The position numbers and the translations under genes are program-made. A DNA stretch of 64,000 nucleotides, taken from positions 930,001 through 994,000 of the forward strand of contig NZ_AP024326.1 in NCBI RefSeq assembly GCF_018408855.1, read 5' to 3'. Source of the stretch: Caballeronia sp. NK8. GTDB taxonomy: Bacteria > Pseudomonadota > Gammaproteobacteria > Burkholderiales > Burkholderiaceae. Below are positions 1 to 8,764 of this stretch, piece after piece. Below the pieces are notes generated by a model. The model saw nothing but the letters and a program-made list of their open reading frames with translations. It was not told the origin of the DNA and did no database searches. Numbering within the stretch: position 1 is the first letter of the stretch; each line of letters starts with the position of its first letter.

Positions 1-277
1 GAACGGCATTCTTAAGGTCCAGGTGCTCCACAACCGCCGAGGCATCCGCCGCGTAGTGGTCCATGTCGTGCCCCTCGCTGACCTGGGACGACCGGCCGTG
101 GCCACGGCGATCGTGCGCCACGACTCTGAAACCTTGGGAGAGGAAGAACAGCATCTGCACGTCCCAGTCATCCGCGCTTAGAGGCCAGCCATGATGAAAC
201 ACCAGCGGCTGCGCATCCTTCGGGCCCCAGTCCTTGTAGAAGATCTGAACCCCATCCTGGGTCGTAACATAGGTCAT
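1..277 (-). CDS. Alpha/beta hydrolase (chloroperoxidase-like), 3' part cut by window edge
   Basis: The 92 visible residues start [18 protein letters not shown] and contain [12 protein letters not shown] and [13 protein letters not shown]. These are the oxyanion-loop and early strand motifs of non-heme chloroperoxidase-type alpha/beta hydrolases. The nucleophile elbow and the rest of the triad lie beyond the left edge. A MerR-type promoter (390-420) lies about 110 bp upstream and reads into it, which links the gene to the regulator at 1481. The exact substrate cannot be told from this fragment. Confidence 0.85.
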   Translation of the reverse strand, partial: MTYVTTQDGVQIFYKDWGPKDAQPLVFHHGWPLSADDWDVQMLFFLSQGFRVVAHDRRGHGRSSQVSEGHDMDHYAADASAVVEHLDLKNAV

Positions 278-389
278 GGCTTCGACTCCTTGCTTAGTGG
301 CTGCAGATTGAAGTGAGGATCGGGCGGCGGTCTGCACGGCGCGAAAAGAGTCGTGCGAGGCGAATCCGCCTGATCAGGACATCATCAAA

Positions 390-420
390 ACCATAGCCTT
401 GAAGTGTAGTTCAAGGTCAA
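390..420 (-). promoter_or_regulatory. MerR-type promoter of the hydrolase gene
   Basis: On the minus strand a TTGACC -35 (420-415) and a TATGGT -10 (395-390) are separated by 19 bp. The spacer holds the dyad CTTGAA-CTACA-TTCAAG. Long 19-20 bp spacers with a central dyad are the hallmark of promoters activated by MerR proteins through DNA distortion. The half-site TTGAA is shared with the promoters at 1421-1451 and 1960-1990. Confidence 0.75.
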
Positions 421-434
421 GCGATAAGTGATGC

Positions 435-1373
435 TCACGGCACCTTACCCGGCCAATCCTTACGGATCAGTTCAAGTCCCTCCCGATAGGTCGTCACATC
501 GAACCGGGGAAAGCGGCGCTTGAACTTCGTGGAATCAAAAAGGTTGTCCTGCTCGTAGCGGGGCAGCAATTCCCTGAGCTCGCGCACCTGCTTCGAGAAC
601 AGCCCGGCAGCGGTCAATGTCCACTTGCTGATTACCGAATAGCCAGGCTTGCGCCCAAAAGCCTGGCTACCCATCGCGACGAACTCCTTGTACGTCGGCC
701 GGTCGTCGCTGCACGGCAGATGCCAGGTCTGGCCAAAGGCATCGGGAGCATTGCCCAAGGTCGCCAGCGCGCGGCTCGCGTCGGGCGTCCAGATAAGCGT
801 GCGCCGCGTATCGTCGCGCACAGGCACACGCGCTTTCTTGCCGGCCTGAAGTTTTTCAATGACCAGCGCGTTCGTGATGCTCTGCGTCTTACCCGGGCCA
901 TAGAACTCAGGCGCCCGGCCAATGAGTACGGGGATCTCGCCGCGTAACATTTCTTCGAGCACCATCGAGGCCATCGCCGCGCGCACCTTGCCCTTGCGGC
1001 CCACTGGGGCGAAAGGCGCTCGCTCGGTCAATAGCCGCGCATCCTGCGGATACATGTAGGTGTTATCGAAATAGGCGAAGCTAGCGCCCGCTACGCGGCA
1101 CGCATCCAGGGCGTTCTTCAGCATCGTGGGGAACTGCGCTTCCCATAGCGCCGTGTCTGGCGGCAGGCCGGCCGTAAAGTAGACGATGCTGCTTCCCTTA
1201 ACCGCATCCAGGGTCTGCTTCGCATCGAGCAGGTTGGCGGACACCAGGGTGTCGCTGTCGCTGACCTTGCGTGGGTTGCGGCTGACCAGCCGCACGTCAT
1301 TGGTGTATTTGCGCTGCAGCTCCCGCGCCAGTTCCACGGCTATTTGGCCGTTCGCCCCTAATATCGTTTGCAT
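435..1373 (-). CDS. NAD(P)-dependent epimerase/oxidoreductase, atypical SDR family
   Basis: A 312-residue protein starting MQTILGANGQIAVELARELQ, a Rossmann glycine motif (GANGQIA) at the very N-terminus. Later segments (YFDNTYMY, GRAPEFYGPG) resemble extended or atypical SDR epimerases; the canonical YxxxK is not obvious, so the activity is uncertain. The start at 1373 is chosen because GGAGG lies 8 nt upstream; an in-frame start at 1400 would lie before that site. It is divergent from the MerR gene and has its own MerR-type promoter. Confidence 0.85.
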   Translation of the reverse strand: MQTILGANGQIAVELARELQRKYTNDVRLVSRNPRKVSDSDTLVSANLLDAKQTLDAVKGSSIVYFTAGLPPDTALWEAQFPTMLKNALDACRVAGASFAYFDNTYMYPQDARLLTERAPFAPVGRKGKVRAAMASMVLEEMLRGEIPVLIGRAPEFYGPGKTQSITNALVIEKLQAGKKARVPVRDDTRRTLIWTPDASRALATLGNAPDAFGQTWHLPCSDDRPTYKEFVAMGSQAFGRKPGYSVISKWTLTAAGLFSKQVRELRELLPRYEQDNLFDSTKFKRRFPRFDVTTYREGLELIRKDWPGKVP

Positions 1374-1420
1374 GCAGTCCGCCTCCATGAAAAATTGCAC
1401 CTCTTAGTGCGATGGACCCA

Positions 1421-1451
1421 AGGTTAACTTTGAAGTAATGTTTAATGTCAA
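1421..1451 (-). promoter_or_regulatory. MerR-type promoter between the SDR gene and the MerR gene
   Basis: The minus strand shows TTGACA (1451-1446), a 19-bp spacer ending in CTTCAAAGT, and TAACCT (1426-1421). The dyad is less perfect (TTAAA...TTCAA) than in the two sister promoters. It directs transcription into the SDR gene and overlaps the 5' side of the MerR gene, so it could also mediate autoregulation. Confidence 0.65.
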
Positions 1452-1480
1452 ACCCTGTGAACACTCGAAGCACCTCGATC

Positions 1481-1930
1481 ATGAAAATTGGAGAACTTGC
1501 AGAGCGCACCGGCCTGACCACCTCGCGCATCCGCTTTTACGAGCGCATTGGCCTGCTCAAGTCGGTCGAGCGCCAGAACAACGGCTATCGCAGCTACCCC
1601 GACGATGCGGTATTGGTACTCAAGCTGATCGCGACCGGGCAGAGCGCGGGCTTCAGCCTGGACGAACTGCGCACGTTACTGCCTCGCGACCTCGCCAACT
1701 GGGAACATGGCACCCTGCTCGACACGCTGAGCCGCAAGGTGAAGGACATCGAGGCCTTGCAGGCACAGCTTGCGCAAAGCAAGGCTCAACTGGTTGAACT
1801 GATGTGGCAGATCGAGGCCAAGCCGCAGGACATGGATTGTGCCGCCAACGCGCGGCGTGTTCTGTCGGAAATGCGGTTGGCGGAGGCCGAAATGCCTCCG
1901 ACCAGCACGAGGGCCCGTCGCCGTCATTAG
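1481..1930 (+). CDS. MerR family transcriptional regulator
   Basis: A 149-residue protein. The N-terminal winged helix-turn-helix reads MKIGELAERTGLTTSRIRFY followed by ERIGLL, the standard MerR HTH_1 signature. A coiled-coil dimerisation helix follows (about residues 75-115). Only one cysteine (in DMDCAAN) is visible in the C-terminal part, so no metal-binding loop is evident; it is more like the organic or redox-responsive MerR subgroup. Start 1481 gives the canonical MKIGELA beginning. Three MerR-type promoters within 1.6 kb make the neighbouring genes its probable regulon. Confidence 0.9.
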   Translation: MKIGELAERTGLTTSRIRFYERIGLLKSVERQNNGYRSYPDDAVLVLKLIATGQSAGFSLDELRTLLPRDLANWEHGTLLDTLSRKVKDIEALQAQLAQSKAQLVELMWQIEAKPQDMDCAANARRVLSEMRLAEAEMPPTSTRARRRH

Positions 1931-1959
1931 AAAGGCATCGTACCCAGTTGCTTAATCGC

Positions 1960-1990
1960 TTGACATTGAAGTTATATTCAACGTTAGAGT
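1960..1990 (+). promoter_or_regulatory. MerR-type promoter, separated from its target by IS630
   Basis: TTGACA (1960-1965), then exactly 19 bp holding the perfect dyad TTGAA-GTTATA-TTCAA, then TAGAGT (1985-1990). It points rightwards. Twenty bp downstream the IS630 element begins. Removing the element and one TA would put the ATG at 3468 about 33 bp after the -10, so the DJ-1-type operon is the likely original target. Confidence 0.75.
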
Positions 1991-2037
1991 TCATCAACTG
2001 ATTCCTTACTAGTGTCGTGAGTTAGAAGTTCGTTGAA

Positions 2038-2280
2038 TCAATTTCCCGGTCTTTCTGGAATGACGAAATGTTGATTAAAGAGCCGCTCGGACTCGCGCAA
2101 TCCTTCTTCGGTAAAGATCACGGACTTCGTCTTGTTGACCGGGTCTTCGATGAAACCTCGTTCGTAGAGCCGGTTCAGTACATCCCAGTCGAAACCCTTC
2201 CATGCACGGTATCGGTCATGCAGGGTCAGGTAGAGAAGTGCCAAGGCGACTTCATCAATTGCGTCGGTGTTGATGTTCAT
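2038..2280 (-). CDS. DUF6429-like protein carried by IS630 (copy 1)
   Basis: An 80-residue protein ([20 protein letters not shown]...) overlapping the transposase stop by 4 bp (ATGA), so translation is probably coupled. Proteins of this kind commonly sit after IS630-family transposases and match DUF6429; their function is unknown. It is acidic with no membrane segment. The pair is repeated unchanged in the second copy. Confidence 0.75.
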   Translation of the reverse strand: MNINTDAIDEVALALLYLTLHDRYRAWKGFDWDVLNRLYERGFIEDPVNKTKSVIFTEEGLRESERLFNQHFVIPERPGN

Positions 2281-3371
2281 GATGCTTCGCCCGCGGCCTT
2301 CGTGACCCGCATACAGAACCGTTCGAGACTGGCCAGAATTTCATCAGCCGACTTGCTCCAAGAGAACGGCTGTGGATTGGCGTTATAGATCTCCAGGTAT
2401 TGACGGATCGCGTCTTCGAGTTGACGTGTCGAGCGATGCGTAGCGCGTCGAAGGTATTTTTCAGTGAGCGAGGCGAACCATCGTTCGACCTGATTAAGCC
2501 ACGACGCCGAGGTGGGCGTGAAATGAACATGGAAGCGGGGATGACGGGCGAACCAGGCTTTGATCGAGGGCGTTTTGTGCGTGCCATAGTTGTCCATCAC
2601 CAGATGCACATCCAGGTGCGACGGCACGCTGGCTTCGATGGTGCGCAGAAAACGCACGAATTCGCTGCTGCGATGGCGCCGATGTACCTCGCCGATCACC
2701 TCGCCAGTCGCGATGTCCAGCGCCGCGAACAGCGTGGTCGTGCCGTGACGCATGTAATCGTGCGTGCGTCGTTCAGCGATGCCGGGTGCCAACGGCAACA
2801 TGGGTTGCGTGCGATCGAGCGCCTGAATCTGGCTCTTTTCGTCCACGCACAACACCATGGCCTTAAGCGGCGGATCCAAGTAAAGCCCGACGATATCTCG
2901 CACCTTGTCGACGAACATCGGATCACTGGAGAGTTTGAACGTTTCCTGCCGATGCGGCTGCAAACCAAAAGCACGCCAGATCCGCGTGACCGCCGTTTGC
3001 GACAGTTTCATCTCACGAGCCATCGTGCGCGTGCTCCAGTGAGTTGCGCCGACAGGCACGCACTCAAGCGTCTTTGCAATAACCGCATCGACGCGCGCAT
3101 CATCAATCGTTCTCGGCGCGCCGGGCCGAGGCGCATCGAGCAGTCCGTCCAGACGATTCATGACGAACCGCGCCCGCCACTTCGACACCGTTTGCTGAGT
3201 GACCCGCTGTTTCGCCGCGACACTTCTGTTGTCCAGTCCATCGGCACAGGCCAACACGATGCGGGCCCGCAATGCGAGGGCCTGTGCGGTCTTGCGTCGC
3301 AATGTCAGTGCTTGCAGTTCTTTGCGCTCCGATTCGCTCAGCACCAGTTCCCCTTTGGGCCGTCCGCTCAT
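2277..3371 (-). CDS. IS630-family DDE transposase (copy 1)
   Basis: 364 residues. An N-terminal homeodomain-like HTH region ([20 protein letters not shown], about 52-71) is followed by a second HTH ([15 protein letters not shown]) and a DDE catalytic core. In the core, [10 protein letters not shown] gives the first D and [10 protein letters not shown] the second. [10 protein letters not shown] gives the final acidic residue region of IS630/Tc1-mariner enzymes. It appears intact and the element is probably active, since an identical copy lies 19 kb away. Confidence 0.93.
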   Translation of the reverse strand: MSGRPKGELVLSESERKELQALTLRRKTAQALALRARIVLACADGLDNRSVAAKQRVTQQTVSKWRARFVMNRLDGLLDAPRPGAPRTIDDARVDAVIAKTLECVPVGATHWSTRTMAREMKLSQTAVTRIWRAFGLQPHRQETFKLSSDPMFVDKVRDIVGLYLDPPLKAMVLCVDEKSQIQALDRTQPMLPLAPGIAERRTHDYMRHGTTTLFAALDIATGEVIGEVHRRHRSSEFVRFLRTIEASVPSHLDVHLVMDNYGTHKTPSIKAWFARHPRFHVHFTPTSASWLNQVERWFASLTEKYLRRATHRSTRQLEDAIRQYLEIYNANPQPFSWSKSADEILASLERFCMRVTKAAGEAS

Positions 3372-3467
3372 CCCTGCCTCCTCGCATCAAGTGCCACACA
3401 GAACACTTTAGTACGTGGTCGGCATCATTCAATGAATTTTTAACTCAGGACACTAGAAAGGTACGAG

Positions 3468-3530
3468 ATGAACAGCCATTTCACTCAGGCTTGGTTCGCG
3501 CCGCAGACGGTTCGAGGAGGCGGCGCATGA
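3468..3530 (+). CDS. Possible 20-residue leader ORF before the DJ-1 gene
   Basis: An ATG at 3468 preceded by AAAGG encodes a 20-residue peptide (MNSHFTQAWFAPQTVRGGGA) whose TGA overlaps the ATG of the next gene (ATGA). Once the IS630 insertion is removed it begins about 33 bp after the MerR-type -10, so it would be the first ORF of that transcript. It may be a translational-coupling leader or a relic; no homology is recognised. Confidence 0.35.
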   Translation: MNSHFTQAWFAPQTVRGGGA

Positions 3531-4219
3531 CCAGGCGAATACTTCACGTCGTCAGCAACGTCGCTCACTATGACGACCCGACGCAACCAACCGGCCTGTG
3601 GCTATCGGAGCTAACCCACGCGTGGCAGGTCTTTGCCGCCCATGGGTACGATCAGCGCATCGTGAGTCCGCTGGGTGGCCGTTCACCGCTCGAGCCTCGC
3701 TCGCTTAAGTGGCCGCTCGCCGATGCGTCCGTGAAGGACTGGCTGGCCGATCCTGCGCGGATGGCGCTGCTGTCGTGCACCGCGCGACCAGCCGAGATCA
3801 ATCCGGTGGAATTCGACGCGATTTACTTCACCGGCGGGCACGCTGTCATGTGGGACTTCCCGGGCTCTGATGAGTTACAGCGCATCACCCGCACCATTCA
3901 TGAGCGCGGCGGCATCGTTTCATCGGTCTGCCACGGCTATTGCGGGCTGCTGAACACGCGGTTGGATGAGGGCTCACTGCTGGTAGGCGGGCGGCGTATC
4001 ACAGGGTTTTCGTGGCGGGAAGAAGTGTTGGCAGGAGTAGCCGCGAAGATGCCCTACAACGCCGAGGAGGAGATGAAACAGCGCGGCGCGCGCTACGAAA
4101 AGGCATGGCTGCCTTTCGTTTCGAATGTCGTTGTCGATGGCAGGCTGGTAACAGGGCAGAACCCCATGTCGGCGAAGGCGACGGCTGAGCAGGTGGCAGC
4201 AATATTGAAATCTTCATGA
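3527..4219 (+). CDS. DJ-1/PfpI (type 1 glutamine amidotransferase-like) protein
   Basis: A 230-residue protein with a class I glutamine-amidotransferase fold. FDAIYFTGGHAVMWDF is the glycine-rich loop preceded by a nearby acidic residue. SSVCHGYCGLL contains the nucleophile-elbow cysteine followed by histidine (A/V-C-H-G), as in HchA/YajL-type glyoxalase or deglycase proteins. GGAGG at 3516-3520 sets the start at 3527. It is the probable third target of the MerR regulator, now cut off from its promoter by IS630. Confidence 0.88.
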   Translation: MTRRILHVVSNVAHYDDPTQPTGLWLSELTHAWQVFAAHGYDQRIVSPLGGRSPLEPRSLKWPLADASVKDWLADPARMALLSCTARPAEINPVEFDAIYFTGGHAVMWDFPGSDELQRITRTIHERGGIVSSVCHGYCGLLNTRLDEGSLLVGGRRITGFSWREEVLAGVAAKMPYNAEEEMKQRGARYEKAWLPFVSNVVVDGRLVTGQNPMSAKATAEQVAAILKSS

Positions 4220-4690
4220 GCTACTGCCAGTCATTCCCCTGTGGAGATACGCGACGGCTTTCTCAACGGGAACGCTTTCGTCACTCCACATTTCGTCAGT
4301 CGAGAGGTTACAGTCCCATCCGAGACTCACTGCTGCTTCGCGAAAGTCGGCAACTTTCGGCCAGCGTCATACATACGCGACCTGTCTATTCGGAAGCTGC
4401 CGATATTGCGGCACGGTCTGGTATTCGACCTTTCTCGTTCAAGGCATGAAGCGACTTCAAATACCGTGCGGTCATGTGTCGGATTGTGGACGACCTATGC
4501 TGCTGTGTCGAACGTCTCAAACTGGCCGATCGGGTGAGGTCGCCAACGGCCGCTTATCGGCACTCCATTTCGCGAAACCTGAATTTGGCTGACTAACCGC
4601 TTTGGAGACGGCCGTCCGACCGGAGTGGGTCGATATGCGTCCGGCGAGCAAAGCCCGGCACCTGTCTACAGCATGATTCGTCGTCATCGC
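4220..4690 (+). other. Intergenic stretch without a supported gene
   Basis: About 470 bp between the convergent DJ-1 gene and recombinase operon. Short open frames exist on both strands but lack ribosome-binding sites or family signatures. One end of the recombinase-trio element should lie in or near here, but no attachment site could be recognised. Confidence 0.5.
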
Positions 4691-5152
4691 CTACCGAAGC
4701 GGCCATCCTCTACCTCCCGAGGGCTTGTCGGCCCGATTGCCCAGCCGATTGGTAGGGGGAAGCGGCTGATCAAGAAAAGCGCCTGATAGCCCACGGGTGC
4801 TGGCGTTGTATGCCCACCGCACGAATTGGTCAAGCAGCAGATGCTCCCGCGTCTTTACCTCAGCCAGTTCCAGCTCAAGGCGCGTCACCCGGTCGAGCGC
4901 AGCCCGTAGGGCCGCTGATACTGGACGCCCACCGCCGATGGTTGCGGTGTTGTTCGCCCGGTAAGTCTCGTACGCCACCCGGATCAGCTCTTGGTTGAAG
5001 AGCGCCTGCCGTGTGTAAGTGCAGTGCATTTTCTTTTCCACGGCTTTAATGAGAGCCGGCCACGTCAGGCGCCCCTCCCAGCCGCGGATTACCTCAATCA
5101 CGGACTCAATCCGTTGAGGAGTCAGATTTGGAGATCGGCGGGCGCGGCTCAT
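4691..5152 (-). CDS. Small helper protein of the recombinase trio (TnpC-like)
   Basis: 153 residues, starting MSRARRSPNLTPQRIESVIE, 4 nt after the third recombinase, with AGGAACTG upstream of the ATG. The N-terminal half looks helix-turn-helix-like (LTWPALIKAVEKKMHCTYTR). The middle is a coiled coil (RVTRLELELAEVKTREHLLL). This matches the place and layout of TnpC in Tn554, a small protein after two large tyrosine recombinases. Assignment rests on synteny and architecture rather than clear sequence identity. Confidence 0.6.
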   Translation of the reverse strand: MSRARRSPNLTPQRIESVIEVIRGWEGRLTWPALIKAVEKKMHCTYTRQALFNQELIRVAYETYRANNTATIGGGRPVSAALRAALDRVTRLELELAEVKTREHLLLDQFVRWAYNASTRGLSGAFLDQPLPPTNRLGNRADKPSGGRGWPLR

Positions 5153-5156
5153 AACA

Positions 5157-7205
5157 TCAGTTCCTTGATGGCGAAATCGACGCAGCGGTCGAACGTGGCT
5201 CAAGTAGCGAAACGACGGATTGGTCGGGAAGCGCCCCTCGGTCACGTATGGCAGCCTCCGACAGCGAGTAAACCCCTGATTCGCGAAATTGGATGACGGC
5301 GCCGTCTGAGATATTCGGATCGAGGAGTATGGCCAATAGCTGCTCAAGGCGTTCAACCGTTGCCCCATGCGTGTCCACCCACTCATCAGCGCCATAGATC
5401 CCATCAGCAACGGCCGCAAGCGCCAAATCTTGCTGATGTCGGGCTTCGCCCAACGCCTGGCGCACTCTCTCCGCCCTTCCGGGAAGTCCCTTGATGCAGA
5501 CATGCTGACGGCAGTCGAGACACTTGCGAAACATCTCGCACGGCGACGATGTGAAATCGTGGATGCAGAACCCGTAGAGCGTTACATGCGCGGTCGGCAC
5601 TGCCATCGCTACGAATTCGGCGTGAGAGACGGGAAGATTATGGGGGATCTCGGCGAGAGAGCCGATAGCCTTACCGTGGTCACCGATCGCGTCGCGAATT
5701 CGTTGCACGATCTCGTCGCTCGATTCGTGATCGTAGGCAGCGTTCTGATGAATGCTGGCGCGGCCGCTCCACTTCGCGACGTCCACTTGAGATAGGCTCG
5801 CGCCTTGGGCGAGCGTGTTGAGCCAGTGCCGGAACTGGTGAGTCTTGATGAACAGCCGTCGATCTGGATCGAGGCCGAGACGCTGGAACACCGTCGAGCT
5901 ACCGGCGATCGCGTTCTGCCCCAGGGCGTTCGAGACGTGGTGGTAGCGCAGGGATTCGAACATTAACTTGCTACCTGCCGCCCGGAATAGCCCCAAGGGC
6001 ATGACCAGCAGGGCATCCGAAAATTTCAGCCCGGTCTTTGCGTCCGCAACGGGAAACCCTCCGGGAAGCATTGAAACGACGTGCCGTTCGAAATCGGCAA
6101 AGCGGACAACCGACTCAGGTTTCTTCTTGTGACGCGGTCTGGTCGATATTTCAATCCCTGCCGCCTTGAGTCGCCTGCTCAGGTGGGACTGATGCCCTCT
6201 TGCTTCAGAGAGCGATCCTTGCAACGACGCAATCTCCGAAGAGTCCAGAAACTCCTGCGCTCGCAAATGCTCCAAGTCAGGAGGAAGGAATAGTTGGGTC
6301 GGATGCTGCTCGTACCAAAGGGCCATTGAGCGTGCCGGCGCTGTGACCTCACGAATCTTGCGCAGCGCCTCGCGAACCACGTCAGCCATACCGGGCAGAA
6401 TCAGCTTGACGTGGTCGCCGTACCCCTTTGATCCGGGCCATCTGAGGCCGAGGTATCGTTTGCCATCTGTACCGATCTGCTCGACCTCGCAGTTCTCTGG
6501 TAGCGCCATCACCTCATTGATTCGCTCGGGAGCCGAGCACAGGATTGCAGCCACAGACGTGGGCAGTACATCTCTTGGCTCGATCGCGAGTCGAAACGCT
6601 GCAGCGAGGGCATCCAGCGCATCCTGGGATGGCATCTTGGCGAGTTTCCGCGCCTCAAACTCTTCGCCCACCCGACCAAACGTGCAGGCGCGTTGCTTTT
6701 GATACCTCCGGCTTCCCAGAGGATAGCGACAGAGGCCGCGCTCATCCATGAACCTGGCAATTTGCCCAAGCCGTGGGCCGGTCGCGTCCATCGTCGCAGC
6801 GCCGACATGCGGCAATAGCAGGGCGACCGCACTGTCGAACGTCGTCGCATCGCAATCGCAGATGGACGGAAGGCCGAGGGCGTCAAGCGCCAGATCGAGC
6901 GCCCGAAACGCTTCGATAGCCCTTTGCTGTGCAATGGATGAGAGGCAGGCGACCTCGCTGCGCACGTATGCCTTGGCGAAATCTCGCACTCGATCCGATA
7001 ACGGTTGTCCGCCATCCTTTAGCTTCCTGGAAAAGTACAGGCGGATCGTTCCGTGGTTGGCCCTGCGTTCGCCGGAGGACCGGCAATGTGCCGTGACATC
7101 CCAGCAGTCGAGGCCGAAGTCGAGATCGACTCCAAATGCCACCACGTCATTGCGCGCGTGCGCAATGTAAGCGGCTAGATTTTGCTCGGCGGATGCCTTG
7201 GACAT
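5157..7205 (-). CDS. Tyrosine recombinase 3 of the trio (TnpB-like, with Cys-rich tail)
   Basis: About 682 residues. The catalytic part contains THQFRHWLNTLAQG (the HxxR box) and KWSGRASIHQNAAYDH with the nucleophile tyrosine. The C-terminal tail has paired cysteines (YGFCIHDFTSSPCEMFRKC, then CRQHVC), probably a zinc site, as in long recombinases of Tn554-type and recombinase-in-trio elements. The ATG at 7205 is preferred over an in-frame TTG at 7256 that overlaps the preceding gene. It is third in an operon with touching genes. Confidence 0.85.
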   Translation of the reverse strand: MSKASAEQNLAAYIAHARNDVVAFGVDLDFGLDCWDVTAHCRSSGERRANHGTIRLYFSRKLKDGGQPLSDRVRDFAKAYVRSEVACLSSIAQQRAIEAFRALDLALDALGLPSICDCDATTFDSAVALLLPHVGAATMDATGPRLGQIARFMDERGLCRYPLGSRRYQKQRACTFGRVGEEFEARKLAKMPSQDALDALAAAFRLAIEPRDVLPTSVAAILCSAPERINEVMALPENCEVEQIGTDGKRYLGLRWPGSKGYGDHVKLILPGMADVVREALRKIREVTAPARSMALWYEQHPTQLFLPPDLEHLRAQEFLDSSEIASLQGSLSEARGHQSHLSRRLKAAGIEISTRPRHKKKPESVVRFADFERHVVSMLPGGFPVADAKTGLKFSDALLVMPLGLFRAAGSKLMFESLRYHHVSNALGQNAIAGSSTVFQRLGLDPDRRLFIKTHQFRHWLNTLAQGASLSQVDVAKWSGRASIHQNAAYDHESSDEIVQRIRDAIGDHGKAIGSLAEIPHNLPVSHAEFVAMAVPTAHVTLYGFCIHDFTSSPCEMFRKCLDCRQHVCIKGLPGRAERVRQALGEARHQQDLALAAVADGIYGADEWVDTHGATVERLEQLLAILLDPNISDGAVIQFRESGVYSLSEAAIRDRGALPDQSVVSLLEPRSTAASISPSRN

Positions 7206-7225
7206 TGGTTCGAAAGCGTGCGCCG

Positions 7226-8764
7226 TCAATTTTGCCCCTCGGTAGCTGCGCGGCAACGGGCGACAACATCCGCTACGGCAAGAATGGTCCGGTCGTTGAC
7301 CGAAGCGTGGCGCAGGTCGGTCATCTGCTTTAGCTCTTCCCGCTCAACAAGAAGTTGGTCAAGAAGAACTTCATGCGGAGCGTCAACCCACGGGTTGAAG
7401 TAGCTGCACGTGTAGCAAGCCAGTGGGGCGGCAAGTCCGCAATACGCGAATTTCCCGCATCCGCCCACCCGTTCCAGCGCATTTTGCGAGGCAAAGTGGA
7501 TGACTTTGCTGGTCGCGACATCATCCCGCGGGACAAGGGTGCCTGCAAACGCCTGCGCGATCGGTGCGATCTTTAGGGCCATGGCCTTGTCTATGCGCTC
7601 CATCATCGCTGGCCTTGTTTCAATATAGACGAGGCTGGAATCAACCCAACTATGGTCCATCAGGTCGGCGATAACAGGCGCACTCAGCCCCTCGGCCGCA
7701 GCACGCGTGCCGAAGGTACGGCGTAGCCGTGTCTGGAATAGATCAAGCGGGCGACCGGTGCGGTGAGAGGTTACATGCAGCTTGTTGAGCAGCCGAGACA
7801 GCTTGGCGCCAAGGTCTTTGCCAGAATAATGTCCCGCCAGCGCAATCTGTGAGAGTTGCGCGGATCGCCGTTTCGTATCAAGAGACGGAAAGAGCGGGGA
7901 CTCCTCCGGCGCTATACCGTTCTCGATAGCCCACGCCTTCGCAGCGTTGCATTGGCTTCTCACGAGTTCACCGATGCCGGACGCAAGCTTCCGCGGGCGA
8001 AATAGCGTGCGCGGACGGACGCCTTGCCCCTGTTTGAGGCGAGTGACTTGAAGAATGAAGACGGATGTGCCGTCTTGTCGTTTGCTTTCGGTCAAATCCT
8101 TGACTTTGATTGATGCGAGCTGGAGCGGGCGTGCGCCCAGCGTCAGGGCGAGGACCATCAGAGTGTAGTCGGCAAGCTGAAATTCGCCGGTCGCAAACCC
8201 CTTGCGCATCGCTGCGACAACGCCGTCGTATTCGAGGTCGGTCAGTGGGCCGGCATCGGGATCCATCGTCCGAACAGCTGCCCCGACCTCGTGCGTCTCC
8301 GTCGCAAGCTTCGGCAGCAACCGCTGTAGATCGCCAGTCAGGCCGTATGCGCCGGTGCCAGCCCACAGGATCAACTGCTCTTTTAGGCGGCGGAGCTGGT
8401 AGCGCTGCCGCTTGTTAAGAGATTCACCGAACCGTAAGAGATCGCCGACGTCGATCTCATCGATCTCGTTCCCGTCCGGGCCGTCGGCTAGAAACCGAAT
8501 AAACACGCGATATGCCGATAGCGCCTGCGTCACGCGAGAAGGCGAGATGCATTGCAGTAGCGTGGCGCAGGCACCCTTGATTCCGTCTCGGAGCTTGCCG
8601 CTGGCGCCCGGAAGGTTGCGGAAATTGAACGAGGCGGGACCGGCGGCCGTTGCAACAACCCATCGGTCGGGTGTCGGATCGAACATGTACCCATCTATAG
8701 TCTTGAGGCTCGCGGCACGGCCGTCCGAGGACGCGGCCAGAGAATGCCCAAGGTTAGCCAACAT
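7226..8764 (-). CDS. Tyrosine recombinase 2 of the trio
   Basis: About 512 residues with an N-terminal SAM-like core-binding region. The catalytic domain has TLGARPLQLASI (first arginine), FQTRLRRTFGTRAAAEGLSA (an RxxR variant of the HxxR box), LMDHSWVDSS and LVYIETRP (tyrosine). A cysteine cluster near the C-terminus (CGKFAYCG, CYTCSYF) suggests a zinc knuckle. The start at 8764 overlaps the end of the first recombinase by about 11 bp. The substitution of the usual histidine is worth noting. Confidence 0.85.
   Translation of the reverse strand: MLANLGHSLAASSDGRAASLKTIDGYMFDPTPDRWVVATAAGPASFNFRNLPGASGKLRDGIKGACATLLQCISPSRVTQALSAYRVFIRFLADGPDGNEIDEIDVGDLLRFGESLNKRQRYQLRRLKEQLILWAGTGAYGLTGDLQRLLPKLATETHEVGAAVRTMDPDAGPLTDLEYDGVVAAMRKGFATGEFQLADYTLMVLALTLGARPLQLASIKVKDLTESKRQDGTSVFILQVTRLKQGQGVRPRTLFRPRKLASGIGELVRSQCNAAKAWAIENGIAPEESPLFPSLDTKRRSAQLSQIALAGHYSGKDLGAKLSRLLNKLHVTSHRTGRPLDLFQTRLRRTFGTRAAAEGLSAPVIADLMDHSWVDSSLVYIETRPAMMERIDKAMALKIAPIAQAFAGTLVPRDDVATSKVIHFASQNALERVGGCGKFAYCGLAAPLACYTCSYFNPWVDAPHEVLLDQLLVEREELKQMTDLRHASVNDRTILAVADVVARCRAATEGQN

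Larger units (their letters stand above)
2012..3453 (-). mobile_element. IS630-family insertion sequence, copy 1
   Basis: The 1442-bp element has imperfect terminal inverted repeats (left GTGTCGTGAGTTAGAAGTTC, right end reverse-complement GTGTCCTGAGTTAAAAATTC) and TA on both sides (2010-2011, 3454-3455), the target duplication typical of IS630. It carries a DDE transposase and a small downstream gene. It has the same length as, and reads identically to, the copy at 21232-22673. Confidence 0.93.

Noticed and set aside
2400..3443. A 347-codon plus-strand open frame in IS630 (also 21620-22663)
   Set aside because: Antisense to the transposase and repeated only because the whole element is repeated.
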